64,000 bases of DNA from UBA1724 sp051884615 (GTDB lineage Bacteria; Verrucomicrobiota; Lentisphaeria; Oligosphaerales; Oligosphaeraceae). The stretch lies in NCBI GenBank assembly GCA_051884615.1, contig JBJEVT010000030.1, positions 62,001-126,000 of the forward strand. The letters run 5' to 3'. Every line of letters begins with the position of its first letter. Position 1 is the stretch's first letter. This document shows, one piece after another, positions 7,719-17,040 of the stretch. Under the pieces are notes generated by a model. That model was not told the DNA's origin. It ran no database searches and saw only the letters and a program-made list of their open reading frames with translations. Position numbers and translations under genes: made by a program.

Positions 7719-10700
7719 ATGCTGGAGTCACAATTCCGGGAATTGCTTTCCCGCCTGAAGTATTTTTTTGAACGTTCCCAGGAGGACATGTATGTGGAAT
7801 ACGCTCCTGTGGAGATGACGGTGGCGGTGACGGAGCTGCCGGTTCCCTGGCGGGAGCGTTTGTCCCTGCCCGGTCATCGTCCGGTGAAGGAGGGGGAGGT
7901 CTGGGGAAAGGACTGGGAGAGCGGCTGGTTCCATTTGACCGGGCGCATTCCGGAGCATTGGGCGGGGAAGGAGGGCGTTCTCCGTCTGAACCTCGGGGGC
8001 GAGTGTCTGATTTTCGACGGCGAGGGCAATCCCCTGTGCGGCCTCACCAACACCTCCGTCTACCATCCGGGCACCACCAAGGAGGTCTTCTACCTGGCGT
8101 CCCCCCTGAAGGGCGGGGAGACCATCGACCTGTGGGTGGAGGCGGCCGCCAACAACATCCTGGGGCCTGCGGACTTTGACTGGAATCCCCATGCCACCCG
8201 CGCCACTCATCCCCAGGGGCGTTCCACGGGGGTGGTGCGTTGCGCCCGCCTTGCCCTGTGGAACCGGGAACTTCATCTTTTCCGTCTCCAGTTCTGGCAG
8301 TTGTGCTATTATCTGGAATATCTGGGCAACAACGTGAAGGACTACCGTTGCCGGATGCTTGCCCACGCCATGGGGAAGGCTTTGGACGCCTACCGCGGGG
8401 ACCCCTCCCGGGCCGGAGAGGCCCTCAAGGTCCTGGAGCCCGTGTGGGCGCTGCACGCCCGTGGCTCCGCGCCCCGCGCCACCGCCATCGGCCACGCCCA
8501 CATCGACGTGGGCTGGCTCTGGCCCGTCCGGGAATCCGTCCGGAAGGCCGCCCGCACCTTCTCCAGCCAGCTGCGCCTCATGGAGCGCCATCCCGAATAC
8601 CGCTTCGGCGCCTCCCAGCCCCAGCTCTACCAGTTCATCAAGGACCAGTATCCCGGACTCTACGCCCGCATCGTCCAGGCCGTTCGGGAGGGCCGCTGGG
8701 AATGTCAGGGCGGAATGTGGGTGGAGGCCGACAACAATCTGCCCTCCGGCGAGTCCCTCATCCGCCAATTCCTCCACGGCAAGAACTTCTTCCGGGACGA
8801 ATTCGGGGTGGAGGTCCGCAATCTCTGGCTGCCGGATGTCTTCGGATACAACGGCAACACCCCCCAGATCATGCGAATCTGCGGCTGCGACTTCTTCCTG
8901 ACCCAGAAGCTCTCCTGGAACACGGTGAACAAGCCCCTCTACAGCACCTTCCAGTGGCAGGGCATCGACGGCAGCCGGGTGGTCACCCACTTCCCCCCGG
9001 AAAACGACTACAACGCCCTGCTGGCGGCCTCCCAGCTCTGCCGCGCCCAGGACCGGCTCCAGGAATCCGCGCAATTCCCCGAATTCCTCTCCCTCTTCGG
9101 CCTGGGGGACGGCGGCGGCGGTCCCAGCGAAGACTACGTCCTCCGGGGCAAGATGCTCCAGGACTGGGAGGGTTCCCCCCGGGTCTCCTTCGGCTTCGCC
9201 CAGCCCCTCTTCGACCGGATGCTGGACCAGCGGAAGGAGCTGCCCCTCTGGCTGGGGGAACTCTATTTCGAGAACCATCGGGGCACGCTCACCACCCAGG
9301 CCCGCACCAAGCGCAACAACCGGAAGGTGGAGGAGCGCCTGGGGCAGACGGAGGCCCTCTGCAGCCTGCTGCCCCCCTCCGCCTATCCTCGGAAGGAGCT
9401 GGACAAAATCTGCAAGACTCTGCTCTTGAATCAGTTCCACGACATCATCCCCGGTTCCTCCATCGACCAGGTCTACCACCGCACCCAGCAGGAGCACGCC
9501 CAGTGCCTGGAGGAGCTGGCGCGGCTTCTCCAGACGGCGGGCCATGCTCTTCTGGCGCCCCGGAAGGAGGCGGTCACCTTCTTCAACGCCCTCTCCACCC
9601 CCTACCGCCGGGCTCTGCGGATTCCCCGGGAGGCCGCCGCCCGGAGCGGGAGCTGGCAGGATCTCCAGGGCAATCCCGTTCCCGTCCAGCGGGAGGCTTC
9701 CGGCGCCCTGGTGGCCCGGGCGACAGTGCCCTCCTGGGGCTTCCTGACCCTCCTCTCCCAGGAGTCCGGCCCGGCGCCCTCCACCCTCCAGGACCAGGAG
9801 CTGGTCCTGGAGAACAGCGAGATGTGCTATCGCTTCGACGCCCAGGGCAGGGTGCTTTCCGCCCGGGACCGCCGCACCGGCGAGGAGTATCTGGCGGCTC
9901 CCGGCAACGCCTTCCATCTCTACCACGATGAAACCGCCATCTACGACGCCTGGAACGTGGATCCCTGGTACCGGGGCGAGGAAATCCCCTGGGAGCCCGC
10001 CATTCTGCGCCCCGCCTTCCGGGAGACCGGCCCGGTGCGGGACGTGCTCCACTTCTCCCTGGGCTTCCAGGATTCCAGCCTGGAGCTGGAGGTCTCCCTG
10101 GAGAAGGGGAGCCGGCGTCTGGAGTTCCAGGCGAAGATCCAGTGGCACGAGAACCACAAGATGCTGCGGGTGGCCTTCCCCACCACCGTCCGCAGCCCCA
10201 AGGCCGCCTTCCAGATCCAGTATGGCGTCATGGAGCGCGCCACCCACGACAACACCAGCTGGGAGCAGGTCCAGTTCGAGGTGTGCGCCCACAAGTTCGC
10301 CGACCTTTCCCAGCCGGAGATGGGCGTGGCTCTCCTCAACGACGGCAAATACGGCCATTCCGTGAAGGGCGCGGAAATGGAGCTCAATCTCCTCCGCTCC
10401 CCCAAGTGGCCGGATTTCCAGGCGGACCAGGGGGAGCAGGAAGTCACCTACGCCCTGCTGCCCCACGCGGGCACCTGGGAGGATGCCCCGGTCTACCAGG
10501 AGGCCGCCCAGCTGAACCGGGACCCCTGGCCCTTCCCCGGCCTCTCCGCCCAGGGACTCTCCCTGCCCGTCTCCGTGGAAGGGGAGGGCGTCTCCTGGGA
10601 GGTGCTGAAGCGTGCCGAGAAGTCGGCGGATTGGATTCTCCGCATCGTGGAGACCCGCGGCCGCCATGCCCGGGGCGTGCTGCGGCTGGCCGATTCCCTG

Positions 10701-11414
10701 AAGGCGTGCCGTCCCGTTGTGATGGACGCCATGGAATGGGAGGAGGGCGCGCCCCTGGAGGGCACGCCCGAGGCCGGTTACGCCTTCGCCCTGGCCCCCT
10801 TCCAAATCCTCACCCTGTGCCTTCCCAGCACCGCCTCCCTGCCGGAGATCGTGCTGGCCTCCGCGTCGCCCCGCCGGAAGGAGCTTCTTGCCGGCCACGG
10901 CGTCTCCTTCGTGGCGGATCCCGCCGAGGGGGAGGAGGGCGCCTGGGATGGCCGGACTCCCCCGGGAGAATACGCCCGGCGGCTCTCCTGCCAGAAGGCC
11001 GTGGAGGTCTCCCGGCGGCATCCGGGCAAGCTCACCCTGGGGGCAGACACCGTGGTGGCCCTGGAGGAACGCCTCCTGGGCAAGCCCGGCACCCTGGAGG
11101 AGGCGGTGGAGATGCTCAAGTCCCTCTCCGGCAGAAGCCATCTGGTCCTCACCGGCGTCACCCTGGCGCGGGACGGGGAAGCCCTCCGCAGCTGGCAGGT
11201 CGCCACCCGGGTTCGCTTCCGCTCCCTGGACGAGACGGCCATTCGCCACTATCTTTCCCTCATCCAGCCCCTGGACAAAGCCGGCGGCTACGCCATCCAA
11301 GACCACGGCGACCAGGTGGTGGAGGAGATCCAGGGACTCTTCTCCAATGTGATGGGGCTCCCGGTGGAGCAGATCCTCCCCGTGCTGCGGGCCCTCCAAT
11401 CCCCTCTCCCCTAA
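7719..11414 (+). CDS. GH38 alpha-mannosidase fused to Maf-type nucleotide pyrophosphatase
   Basis: Residues 1 to about 1035 form a bacterial GH38 alpha-mannosidase. The metal site HAHIDVGW (His261, Asp263), the segment EADNNLPSGESLIRQ and the nucleophile region LPDVFGY (Asp373) are all present. From residue 1042 the frame continues without a stop into a complete Maf/YhdE-like domain of about 190 residues (IVLASASPRRKELL, GADTVV, GGYAIQDHG, FSNVMGLPVEQ), a house-cleaning enzyme that hydrolyses non-canonical or TTP/UTP-type nucleotides. The two activities share no pathway. A GTG at 10851 preceded by GGAG could give separate Maf translation. No signal peptide is seen, so it is probably cytoplasmic. 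Operator site A lies just upstream. Confidence 0.9.
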   Translation: MLESQFRELLSRLKYFFERSQEDMYVEYAPVEMTVAVTELPVPWRERLSLPGHRPVKEGEVWGKDWESGWFHLTGRIPEHWAGKEGVLRLNLGGECLIFDGEGNPLCGLTNTSVYHPGTTKEVFYLASPLKGGETIDLWVEAAANNILGPADFDWNPHATRATHPQGRSTGVVRCARLALWNRELHLFRLQFWQLCYYLEYLGNNVKDYRCRMLAHAMGKALDAYRGDPSRAGEALKVLEPVWALHARGSAPRATAIGHAHIDVGWLWPVRESVRKAARTFSSQLRLMERHPEYRFGASQPQLYQFIKDQYPGLYARIVQAVREGRWECQGGMWVEADNNLPSGESLIRQFLHGKNFFRDEFGVEVRNLWLPDVFGYNGNTPQIMRICGCDFFLTQKLSWNTVNKPLYSTFQWQGIDGSRVVTHFPPENDYNALLAASQLCRAQDRLQESAQFPEFLSLFGLGDGGGGPSEDYVLRGKMLQDWEGSPRVSFGFAQPLFDRMLDQRKELPLWLGELYFENHRGTLTTQARTKRNNRKVEERLGQTEALCSLLPPSAYPRKELDKICKTLLLNQFHDIIPGSSIDQVYHRTQQEHAQCLEELARLLQTAGHALLAPRKEAVTFFNALSTPYRRALRIPREAAARSGSWQDLQGNPVPVQREASGALVARATVPSWGFLTLLSQESGPAPSTLQDQELVLENSEMCYRFDAQGRVLSARDRRTGEEYLAAPGNAFHLYHDETAIYDAWNVDPWYRGEEIPWEPAILRPAFRETGPVRDVLHFSLGFQDSSLELEVSLEKGSRRLEFQAKIQWHENHKMLRVAFPTTVRSPKAAFQIQYGVMERATHDNTSWEQVQFEVCAHKFADLSQPEMGVALLNDGKYGHSVKGAEMELNLLRSPKWPDFQADQGEQEVTYALLPHAGTWEDAPVYQEAAQLNRDPWPFPGLSAQGLSLPVSVEGEGVSWEVLKRAEKSADWILRIVETRGRHARGVLRLADSLKACRPVVMDAMEWEEGAPLEGTPEAGYAFALAPFQILTLCLPSTASLPEIVLASASPRRKELLAGHGVSFVADPAEGEEGAWDGRTPPGEYARRLSCQKAVEVSRRHPGKLTLGADTVVALEERLLGKPGTLEEAVEMLKSLSGRSHLVLTGVTLARDGEALRSWQVATRVRFRSLDETAIRHYLSLIQPLDKAGGYAIQDHGDQVVEEIQGLFSNVMGLPVEQILPVLRALQSPLP

Positions 11415-11427
11415 TCCTCTCCTTCCC

Positions 11428-12345
11428 ATGACTTCTTCCTCCATGGATTTTCTCAACCAGGTTTCCCGACGGCTTGAGGAGACCTTCCGCGACGGGCAGG
11501 CCGTCTCCTACCGGGATTGCCTCTGCCTCCCCCGCCGGGAGAATGTGCTCCGCATTCTGGAGGGCCTCCTGGAGATCCTCTTCCCGGGATACTCGGGCAC
11601 GGAGGATTTCTACCGCGCCTCCCTGATGGGAAGCCTGTCGGGACGCCTTCCCGGCCTCTACCAGGCCCTCGCCCAGGAGATCTCCCTGGCGCTGACCTAC
11701 CTGGAGCGCGTCGCCCAGAAGCAGATTCCCGCCGACGAGGGGGAACGGGTGGCGCGCCGCCTCCTGGAAATGCTCCCGGAAATCCGGGAGATGCTGAAAC
11801 TGGATTGCCATGCCGCCCTGGACGGTGACCCCGCCACCCGCTCCCTGGACGAGATCATCCTGGCCTATCCCGGATTCCGCGCCATCGCCGTCCATCGCAT
11901 CGCCCATGTGCTCTACAAGGAAGGCATCCCCCTGGTGCCCAGAATCATGAGCGAATACGCCCACGCCGCCACGGGCATCGACATCCATCCCGGAGCCACC
12001 ATCGGAAAGAGCTTCTTCATCGACCACGGCACCGGCGTGGTCATCGGGGAGACTTCCGTGCTGGGGGACAATGTGAAGCTCTACCAGGGGGTCACCCTGG
12101 GCGCCCTCTCTTTCCCCAAGGACGGCTGCGGCCGCCTCATCAAGGGCAGCAAACGCCATCCCAACCTGGAGGACAATGTGACGGTCTACGCCGGCGCCAC
12201 CATCCTGGGCGACGTGACCATCGCCCATCACAGCGTCATCGGCGGCAATGTGTGGCTCACCGAATCCATCACCGAGCCCTACAGCCGGGTCCTCTCCTCC
12301 CCCGCGGAACTCCAGATCAAGATCCGCAAGGGCAGCCACCCCTGA
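11428..12345 (+). CDS. cysE: Serine O-acetyltransferase CysE
   Basis: CysE transfers acetyl from acetyl-CoA to serine, the first committed step of cysteine synthesis. The 305-residue protein has a long helical N-terminal half, then the SAT signature AIAVHRIAHVLYKEGIPLVPRI. A left-handed beta-helix of hexapeptide repeats follows (GIDIHPGATIGKSFFIDHGTGVVIGETSVLGDNV), containing the catalytic Asp-His pair in IDHGTG. It lies 13 nt after the GH38-Maf gene and before the second GH38 gene, so it is likely cotranscribed with them, although no functional link is apparent. The leader is a pyrimidine tract (CCTCTCCTTCCC) directly abutting the ATG. Confidence 0.93.
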   Translation: MTSSSMDFLNQVSRRLEETFRDGQAVSYRDCLCLPRRENVLRILEGLLEILFPGYSGTEDFYRASLMGSLSGRLPGLYQALAQEISLALTYLERVAQKQIPADEGERVARRLLEMLPEIREMLKLDCHAALDGDPATRSLDEIILAYPGFRAIAVHRIAHVLYKEGIPLVPRIMSEYAHAATGIDIHPGATIGKSFFIDHGTGVVIGETSVLGDNVKLYQGVTLGALSFPKDGCGRLIKGSKRHPNLEDNVTVYAGATILGDVTIAHHSVIGGNVWLTESITEPYSRVLSSPAELQIKIRKGSHP

Positions 12346-12398
12346 TTCCCCCTTTTCCCCCCTTCTTCGCAAGAACCCTTTTCCTCCCCTTTCTCCCC

Positions 12399-15300
12399 AT
12401 GACAGAAAATCAATTCAAGGAAGTGCTGAGCCGCCTCAATGTCTTCTATTCCCGTTCCGAGGAGGACATGTTCCAGGAGTACGCTCCCCTGGAGGCCACC
12501 ATCGCCGTCTCCCAGGAGCCCGTGCCCTGGAAGGAGCGGGAGAGCCTGGAATACCGTCCCCTCCAGGAAGGGGAGTGCTGGGGAAAAGACTGGGACAGCT
12601 GCTGGGTCCATGTCCGGGGCACGGTGCCCCAGGGCTGGGAGGGCCAGACCTTGGTCATGCGCCTGAACCTGGGCGGCGAGGCGTTGCTCTTTGACGGGGA
12701 GGGGGTGCCCGTCTGCGGCATGACGGACCATTCCCTCTTCGACCACTTCTTCGTGAAGGACACCTATTTCTTCCCCCAGCCCGCCAAAGGCGGCCAGACG
12801 GTGGATTTCTGGATCGAGGGCGTGGCGAGCAACATCCAGGGCAAGACCAATTTCCCCTGGGCGCCCCATGTGACCCGGGAGACCCATCCCGAGGGCCAGT
12901 CCCATCCCGTGGTGAAGCATCTGCGCCTCGCCATCTTCCGGGAGGAGCTCTACCGCTTCCGCATGGAGTTCCACCAGCTCCACAATCTGCTGAAGGTCTA
13001 CCACAAGGGAGAGGTCACCCGGTATCGTCCCCGCCAGATCGCCATGGGGCTCTCCCGCGCCCTGGATGTCTACTGCGGCGATCCGGAGAACGCCGCCGCC
13101 GCCCGGAAGGCCCTCCAGCCCCTGCTCCGGCTTCCCGCCTGCGCCTCCGCTCTCCGCTGCACCGCCATCGGACACGCCCACATCGACGTGGGCTGGCTCT
13201 GGCCCGTCCGGGAATCCGTCCGGAAGGCCGCCCGCACCTTCTCCAGCCAGCTGCGCCTCATGGAGCAATTCCCCGAATACCACTTCGGCGCCTCCCAGCC
13301 CCAGCTCTACCAGTTCGTCAAGGACCACTATCCCCGGCTCTACGCCCAGATCAAGGAACGGGTCCGGGAAGGACGCTGGGAATGCCAGGGCGGCATGTGG
13401 GTGGAGGCCGACAACAATCTGCCTTCCGGCGAATCCCTCATCCGACAGTTCCTCCACGGAAAAAACTTCTTCCGGGATGAGTTCGGCGTGGAGGTCCGCA
13501 ACCTCTGGCTGCCCGATGTCTTCGGATACAACGGCAACACCCCCCAGATCATGAAAATCTGCGGCTGCGACACCTTCCTGACCCAGAAACTCTCCTGGAA
13601 CGCCGTCAACAAGCCCGAACACAACACCCTCCGCTGGCAGGGCATCGACGGCACCCAGGTCCTCACCCACTTCCCCCCGGAGGACAACTACAACTCCGCC
13701 CAGGAGGCCGGCTTCATGGCCCAGGCCCAGGACAACGACAAGGATTCCGCCCTCTGCCCCGAATTCCTCTCCCTCTTCGGCATCGGCGACGGCGGCGGCG
13801 GCCCCTGCCGGGACCATGTGGAACGCTGTCTGATGATGAAGGACATGGAGGATGTGCCCCGCATCACCATGGGACGCGCCCAGGACGCCCTGGACCGGAT
13901 GCGGAAATACTGGGACGACCTGCCGGTGTGGCAGGGCGAGTTCTACTTCGAGAAGCACCGGGCGACTCTGACCAGCCAGGCCCGCACCAAGCGAGGCAAC
14001 CGGCTCCTGGAGCAGCGTCTGGCGCAGACGGAGGCCCTGGCCGCCCTCCTGCCTCCCGCCGAATATCCCCGGAAGGAACTGGACCAAATCTGGAAGACCC
14101 TCCTTCTCAACCAGTTCCATGACATCATCCCCGGCTCCTCCATCCGTCTGGTCTACCAGCGCACCCAGAAGGAGCACCAGGAGTGCCTGGACAAGCTGGC
14201 GGAGCTCCAGAAGAGCCTGGCGGCGAAGCTGCTCGCCCCCGGGGAGGACAGCCTGACCTTCTTCAACAGCCTCTCCGTTCCCTATGCCCGTCCCGTGGAG
14301 CTTCCCGCCTCCTGGGCCACGGGGAAGGTGGTGGACGCCCAAGGCGATGCCGTCACCCTACAGGTGGAGTCGGACGGCAGGGTCTTTGCGGCGGTGAAGG
14401 TGCCCCCCTATGCCTTCCTGACCCTCCGGCGTGTGCCCGGGGAGCCCAGCCAGGCGGTCCGCACCACGCGGGACGAGTCCCTGGTGCTGGAGAACGGGAA
14501 GCTGAACGCCCGCTTCGCCCCGGACGGCACCCTGGAGAGCCTCTTCCTCCAGGACGGCAACGGCGAAGAATGCATGGCGGCTCCCGGCAACACCTTGTCC
14601 CTCTACCATGACGATCCTGCGGAATACGACGCCTGGGATCTGGACCCCTGGTATCGCAACCAGAAGACCGCCAACGCCGCCGCCGTTCCCGGAAAGGCCG
14701 CCTGGCGGGAGCGGGGCCCCGTCCGCTCCCTCCTCCATTTCTCCCTGGGCATCGGGGTCTCCGCGCTGGAGCAGGAGGTCTCCCTGGCGGGCGAGGGGCG
14801 GACCCTGGAGTTCCACACCGTGGTGGACTGGAAGGAGGGGCGTAAGATTCTGCGGGTCGCCTTCCCCACCACCGTGCGCAGCGCCTGGGCCACCTACGAC
14901 ATCCAGTATGGCCAGATGCGCCGTCCCACCCACACCAACACCAGCTGGGATTCCGTCCAGTTCGAGGTGTGCGCCCACCGCTATGCGGATCTTTCCCAGG
15001 CCGAGAGGGGCGTGGCTCTGCTGAACGACGGGAAGTACGGGCACTGCATCCGGGACGGCGTGCTGGAGCTGAGTCTCCTGCGCTCTCCCAAGTGGCCGGA
15101 CTACACCTGCGACCTGGGACGCCAGGAGTTCACCTATGCCCTTCAGCCCCACGAAGGTCCCCTGGAGGACAGCCTGGTCCAGCAGGAGGCCGCCCAGCTG
15201 AACCGCGCCCCCGCCTGCTTCGCGGGCGAAGCCCCGGCGGGACTGGGCCTGCCCTTCTCCCTGGAGGGAAAGGGCTTCACCCTGGAAGTGGTGAAGCGGG

Positions 15301-15521
15301 GCGAGAAGACCGACGATCTCTACCTGCGTCTGGTGGAGAACCACGGGCGGCGCGCCCGGGGCAGGCTGGTCTTCCCCGCCGGCTCCCCGGCTCCCCGGGT
15401 GGCTGTCAGCGACGCCCTGGAGTGGAACGAGGAGGGCGCTCTTCCCGTCCAGGCGGGAGGCTGCCCCTTCTCGCTGGAGCCCTATCAAATCCTCACCTTG
15501 AAGCTCAGCGGCTTGCGATAG
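12399..15521 (+). CDS. GH38 alpha-mannosidase, second paralogue
   Basis: This 1040-residue enzyme is a paralogue of the GH38 part of the upstream fusion and ends cleanly where that protein continues into Maf. Its metal site (His261, Asp263) and nucleophile (Asp373 in LPDVFGY) fall at exactly the same residue numbers as in the first copy. The start at 12399 is chosen because MTENQFKEVLSRL aligns with the start of the paralogue (MLESQFRELLSRL). The longer in-frame extension upstream would lie within cysE. There is no signal peptide, so it probably acts on imported manno-oligosaccharides. A 94-bp segment is identical to the first copy (see findings). Confidence 0.92.
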   Translation: MTENQFKEVLSRLNVFYSRSEEDMFQEYAPLEATIAVSQEPVPWKERESLEYRPLQEGECWGKDWDSCWVHVRGTVPQGWEGQTLVMRLNLGGEALLFDGEGVPVCGMTDHSLFDHFFVKDTYFFPQPAKGGQTVDFWIEGVASNIQGKTNFPWAPHVTRETHPEGQSHPVVKHLRLAIFREELYRFRMEFHQLHNLLKVYHKGEVTRYRPRQIAMGLSRALDVYCGDPENAAAARKALQPLLRLPACASALRCTAIGHAHIDVGWLWPVRESVRKAARTFSSQLRLMEQFPEYHFGASQPQLYQFVKDHYPRLYAQIKERVREGRWECQGGMWVEADNNLPSGESLIRQFLHGKNFFRDEFGVEVRNLWLPDVFGYNGNTPQIMKICGCDTFLTQKLSWNAVNKPEHNTLRWQGIDGTQVLTHFPPEDNYNSAQEAGFMAQAQDNDKDSALCPEFLSLFGIGDGGGGPCRDHVERCLMMKDMEDVPRITMGRAQDALDRMRKYWDDLPVWQGEFYFEKHRATLTSQARTKRGNRLLEQRLAQTEALAALLPPAEYPRKELDQIWKTLLLNQFHDIIPGSSIRLVYQRTQKEHQECLDKLAELQKSLAAKLLAPGEDSLTFFNSLSVPYARPVELPASWATGKVVDAQGDAVTLQVESDGRVFAAVKVPPYAFLTLRRVPGEPSQAVRTTRDESLVLENGKLNARFAPDGTLESLFLQDGNGEECMAAPGNTLSLYHDDPAEYDAWDLDPWYRNQKTANAAAVPGKAAWRERGPVRSLLHFSLGIGVSALEQEVSLAGEGRTLEFHTVVDWKEGRKILRVAFPTTVRSAWATYDIQYGQMRRPTHTNTSWDSVQFEVCAHRYADLSQAERGVALLNDGKYGHCIRDGVLELSLLRSPKWPDYTCDLGRQEFTYALQPHEGPLEDSLVQQEAAQLNRAPACFAGEAPAGLGLPFSLEGKGFTLEVVKRGEKTDDLYLRLVENHGRRARGRLVFPAGSPAPRVAVSDALEWNEEGALPVQAGGCPFSLEPYQILTLKLSGLR

Positions 15522-15522
15522 T

Positions 15523-16998
15523 ATGATGGTGATGGACGAGCGCAGGAAGAACAGCGAAACCGCCTCCCGCGCGGAGGGGCAGACCTCCGTCGCCGGGGTG
15601 TTGAGCATCAACCGGGAAAAACCCCACAACCTGGAGGCGGAAAGCGCCATCCTGGGCGCCATGCTCATGGACTCCGAGGCGGTTTCCACCGCCATGGGAC
15701 GCCTGAACTTCGAAGGCGCCTTCTACAGCCAGGCCCATCAGACGATCTTCAATGCCATGGTGGCCCTCAACGCCAACTCCACCAGCAAGGGGGGAGTGGA
15801 CGCCGTGGTGCTGGCCGACTATCTGGAGAAGAACGGACAGCTGCAGCAGGTGGGCGGCCAAAGCTACCTCCTGCTCCTCATGGACAAGGTGCCCACCGCC
15901 GCCTTCATCGACCGCCATGTGGACATCGTCCGCCAGGCCGCCGTCCTCCGGAAAATCATCGCCACCTGCACCGAGACCATCCTGCAGTGCTACGAGCACC
16001 AGGGGAAGGCCGAGGAGCTGCTGGATGTCATCGAGAAGCAGGTTCTGGAAGTCAGCCAGATGAACGAGCGGCGGGACTATCTTGCCATCGCGCCCCTGGT
16101 GGACAATGCCATGAAGTACATTGTCAAGCTCATTTCGGCGACGTCCACCGGCGAGAGCCTGGGCATCGCCACGGGCTACGATGTGCTGGACAAATCCATG
16201 ACCGGCGGGCTTCAGCCGGGGATGCTCTTCGTCCTGGCGGCCCGTCCCTCCATCGGCAAGACCGCCCTGGCGTTGAACATGGCCTACAACATGGCCATGA
16301 ACGGCGTCTCCGTGGGCATCTTCTCCCTGGAGATGTCCGCCGACCAGCTGACCCTGCGTCTGATTTCCTCCGGGGCGCGGGTGAACATCTCCAACCTGGC
16401 CTATCAGACGGAGCAGATGGCGGGGGAGACCCAGAGGATCAAGGAGACCTGTTCCAGCCTGAAGAACGCCCGGATTGTCATTGACGAGACCGGCGGCATC
16501 GACATTCTGGAACTGCGCTCCAAAGCCCGGCGCATGGTGGAGAAGAACAAGGTGCAGGTTCTCTTCATCGACTATCTCCAGCTCATCACCATCAGCTCCA
16601 CCAACAGGAACGCCAGCCGGGAAAACGACGTGGCGCGCATCTCCGGCGCCCTGAAGTCCCTGGCCAAGGAGCTGAACATCCCCATTGTGGTCCTTGCCCA
16701 GGTGAACCGCGCGGCGGAGCAGGGGGATGGACAGCCCAAGCTCAGCAATCTCCGCGAATCCGGCGCCATCGAGCAGGATGCCGACGTGGTGGCCCTCCTC
16801 CACCGCAACCGGGACGAACAATACGCCCAGGGGACGGACCAGTCCAGCGGGCTGGACGCCGTCCTGATCATCGCCAAGAACCGCAACGGCATGACGGGAA
16901 AGCAGAATCTCACCTTCTTCCCCTACTACACCCGCTTCGATCCCCGGGAGGAGACCGTCTCCGCCGAGGATGTCCAGGCCATGCGGAAGAACGGCTAG
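15523..16998 (+). CDS. dnaB: Replicative DNA helicase DnaB
   Basis: DnaB is the hexameric 5'-3' helicase at the replication fork. The 491-residue protein has the N-terminal DnaB domain (KPHNLEAESAILGAML and following, about residues 30-140) and a RecA-like C-terminal domain. The Walker A motif is ARPSIGKTAL, followed by SLEMSADQL, the Walker B region LFIDYLQLI, and the motif LRESGAIEQDADVV. The start is uncertain among ATGs at 15523, 15526 and 15532. The gene begins 1 nt after the GH38 stop, an unusual partner for an essential replication gene. No intein is present. Confidence 0.95.
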   Translation: MMVMDERRKNSETASRAEGQTSVAGVLSINREKPHNLEAESAILGAMLMDSEAVSTAMGRLNFEGAFYSQAHQTIFNAMVALNANSTSKGGVDAVVLADYLEKNGQLQQVGGQSYLLLLMDKVPTAAFIDRHVDIVRQAAVLRKIIATCTETILQCYEHQGKAEELLDVIEKQVLEVSQMNERRDYLAIAPLVDNAMKYIVKLISATSTGESLGIATGYDVLDKSMTGGLQPGMLFVLAARPSIGKTALALNMAYNMAMNGVSVGIFSLEMSADQLTLRLISSGARVNISNLAYQTEQMAGETQRIKETCSSLKNARIVIDETGGIDILELRSKARRMVEKNKVQVLFIDYLQLITISSTNRNASRENDVARISGALKSLAKELNIPIVVLAQVNRAAEQGDGQPKLSNLRESGAIEQDADVVALLHRNRDEQYAQGTDQSSGLDAVLIIAKNRNGMTGKQNLTFFPYYTRFDPREETVSAEDVQAMRKNG

Positions 16999-17040
16999 AG
17001 CCTTTCTTTTTCATAACCATCCAACCCGTTTGTAGACAAG

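Noticed and set aside
7728..11456. A 1242-residue minus-strand open frame over the GH38-Maf gene
   Set aside because: Shadow frame of the mannosidase; the composition is Gly/Leu/His-rich without motifs, and the plus frame has catalytic residues in place.
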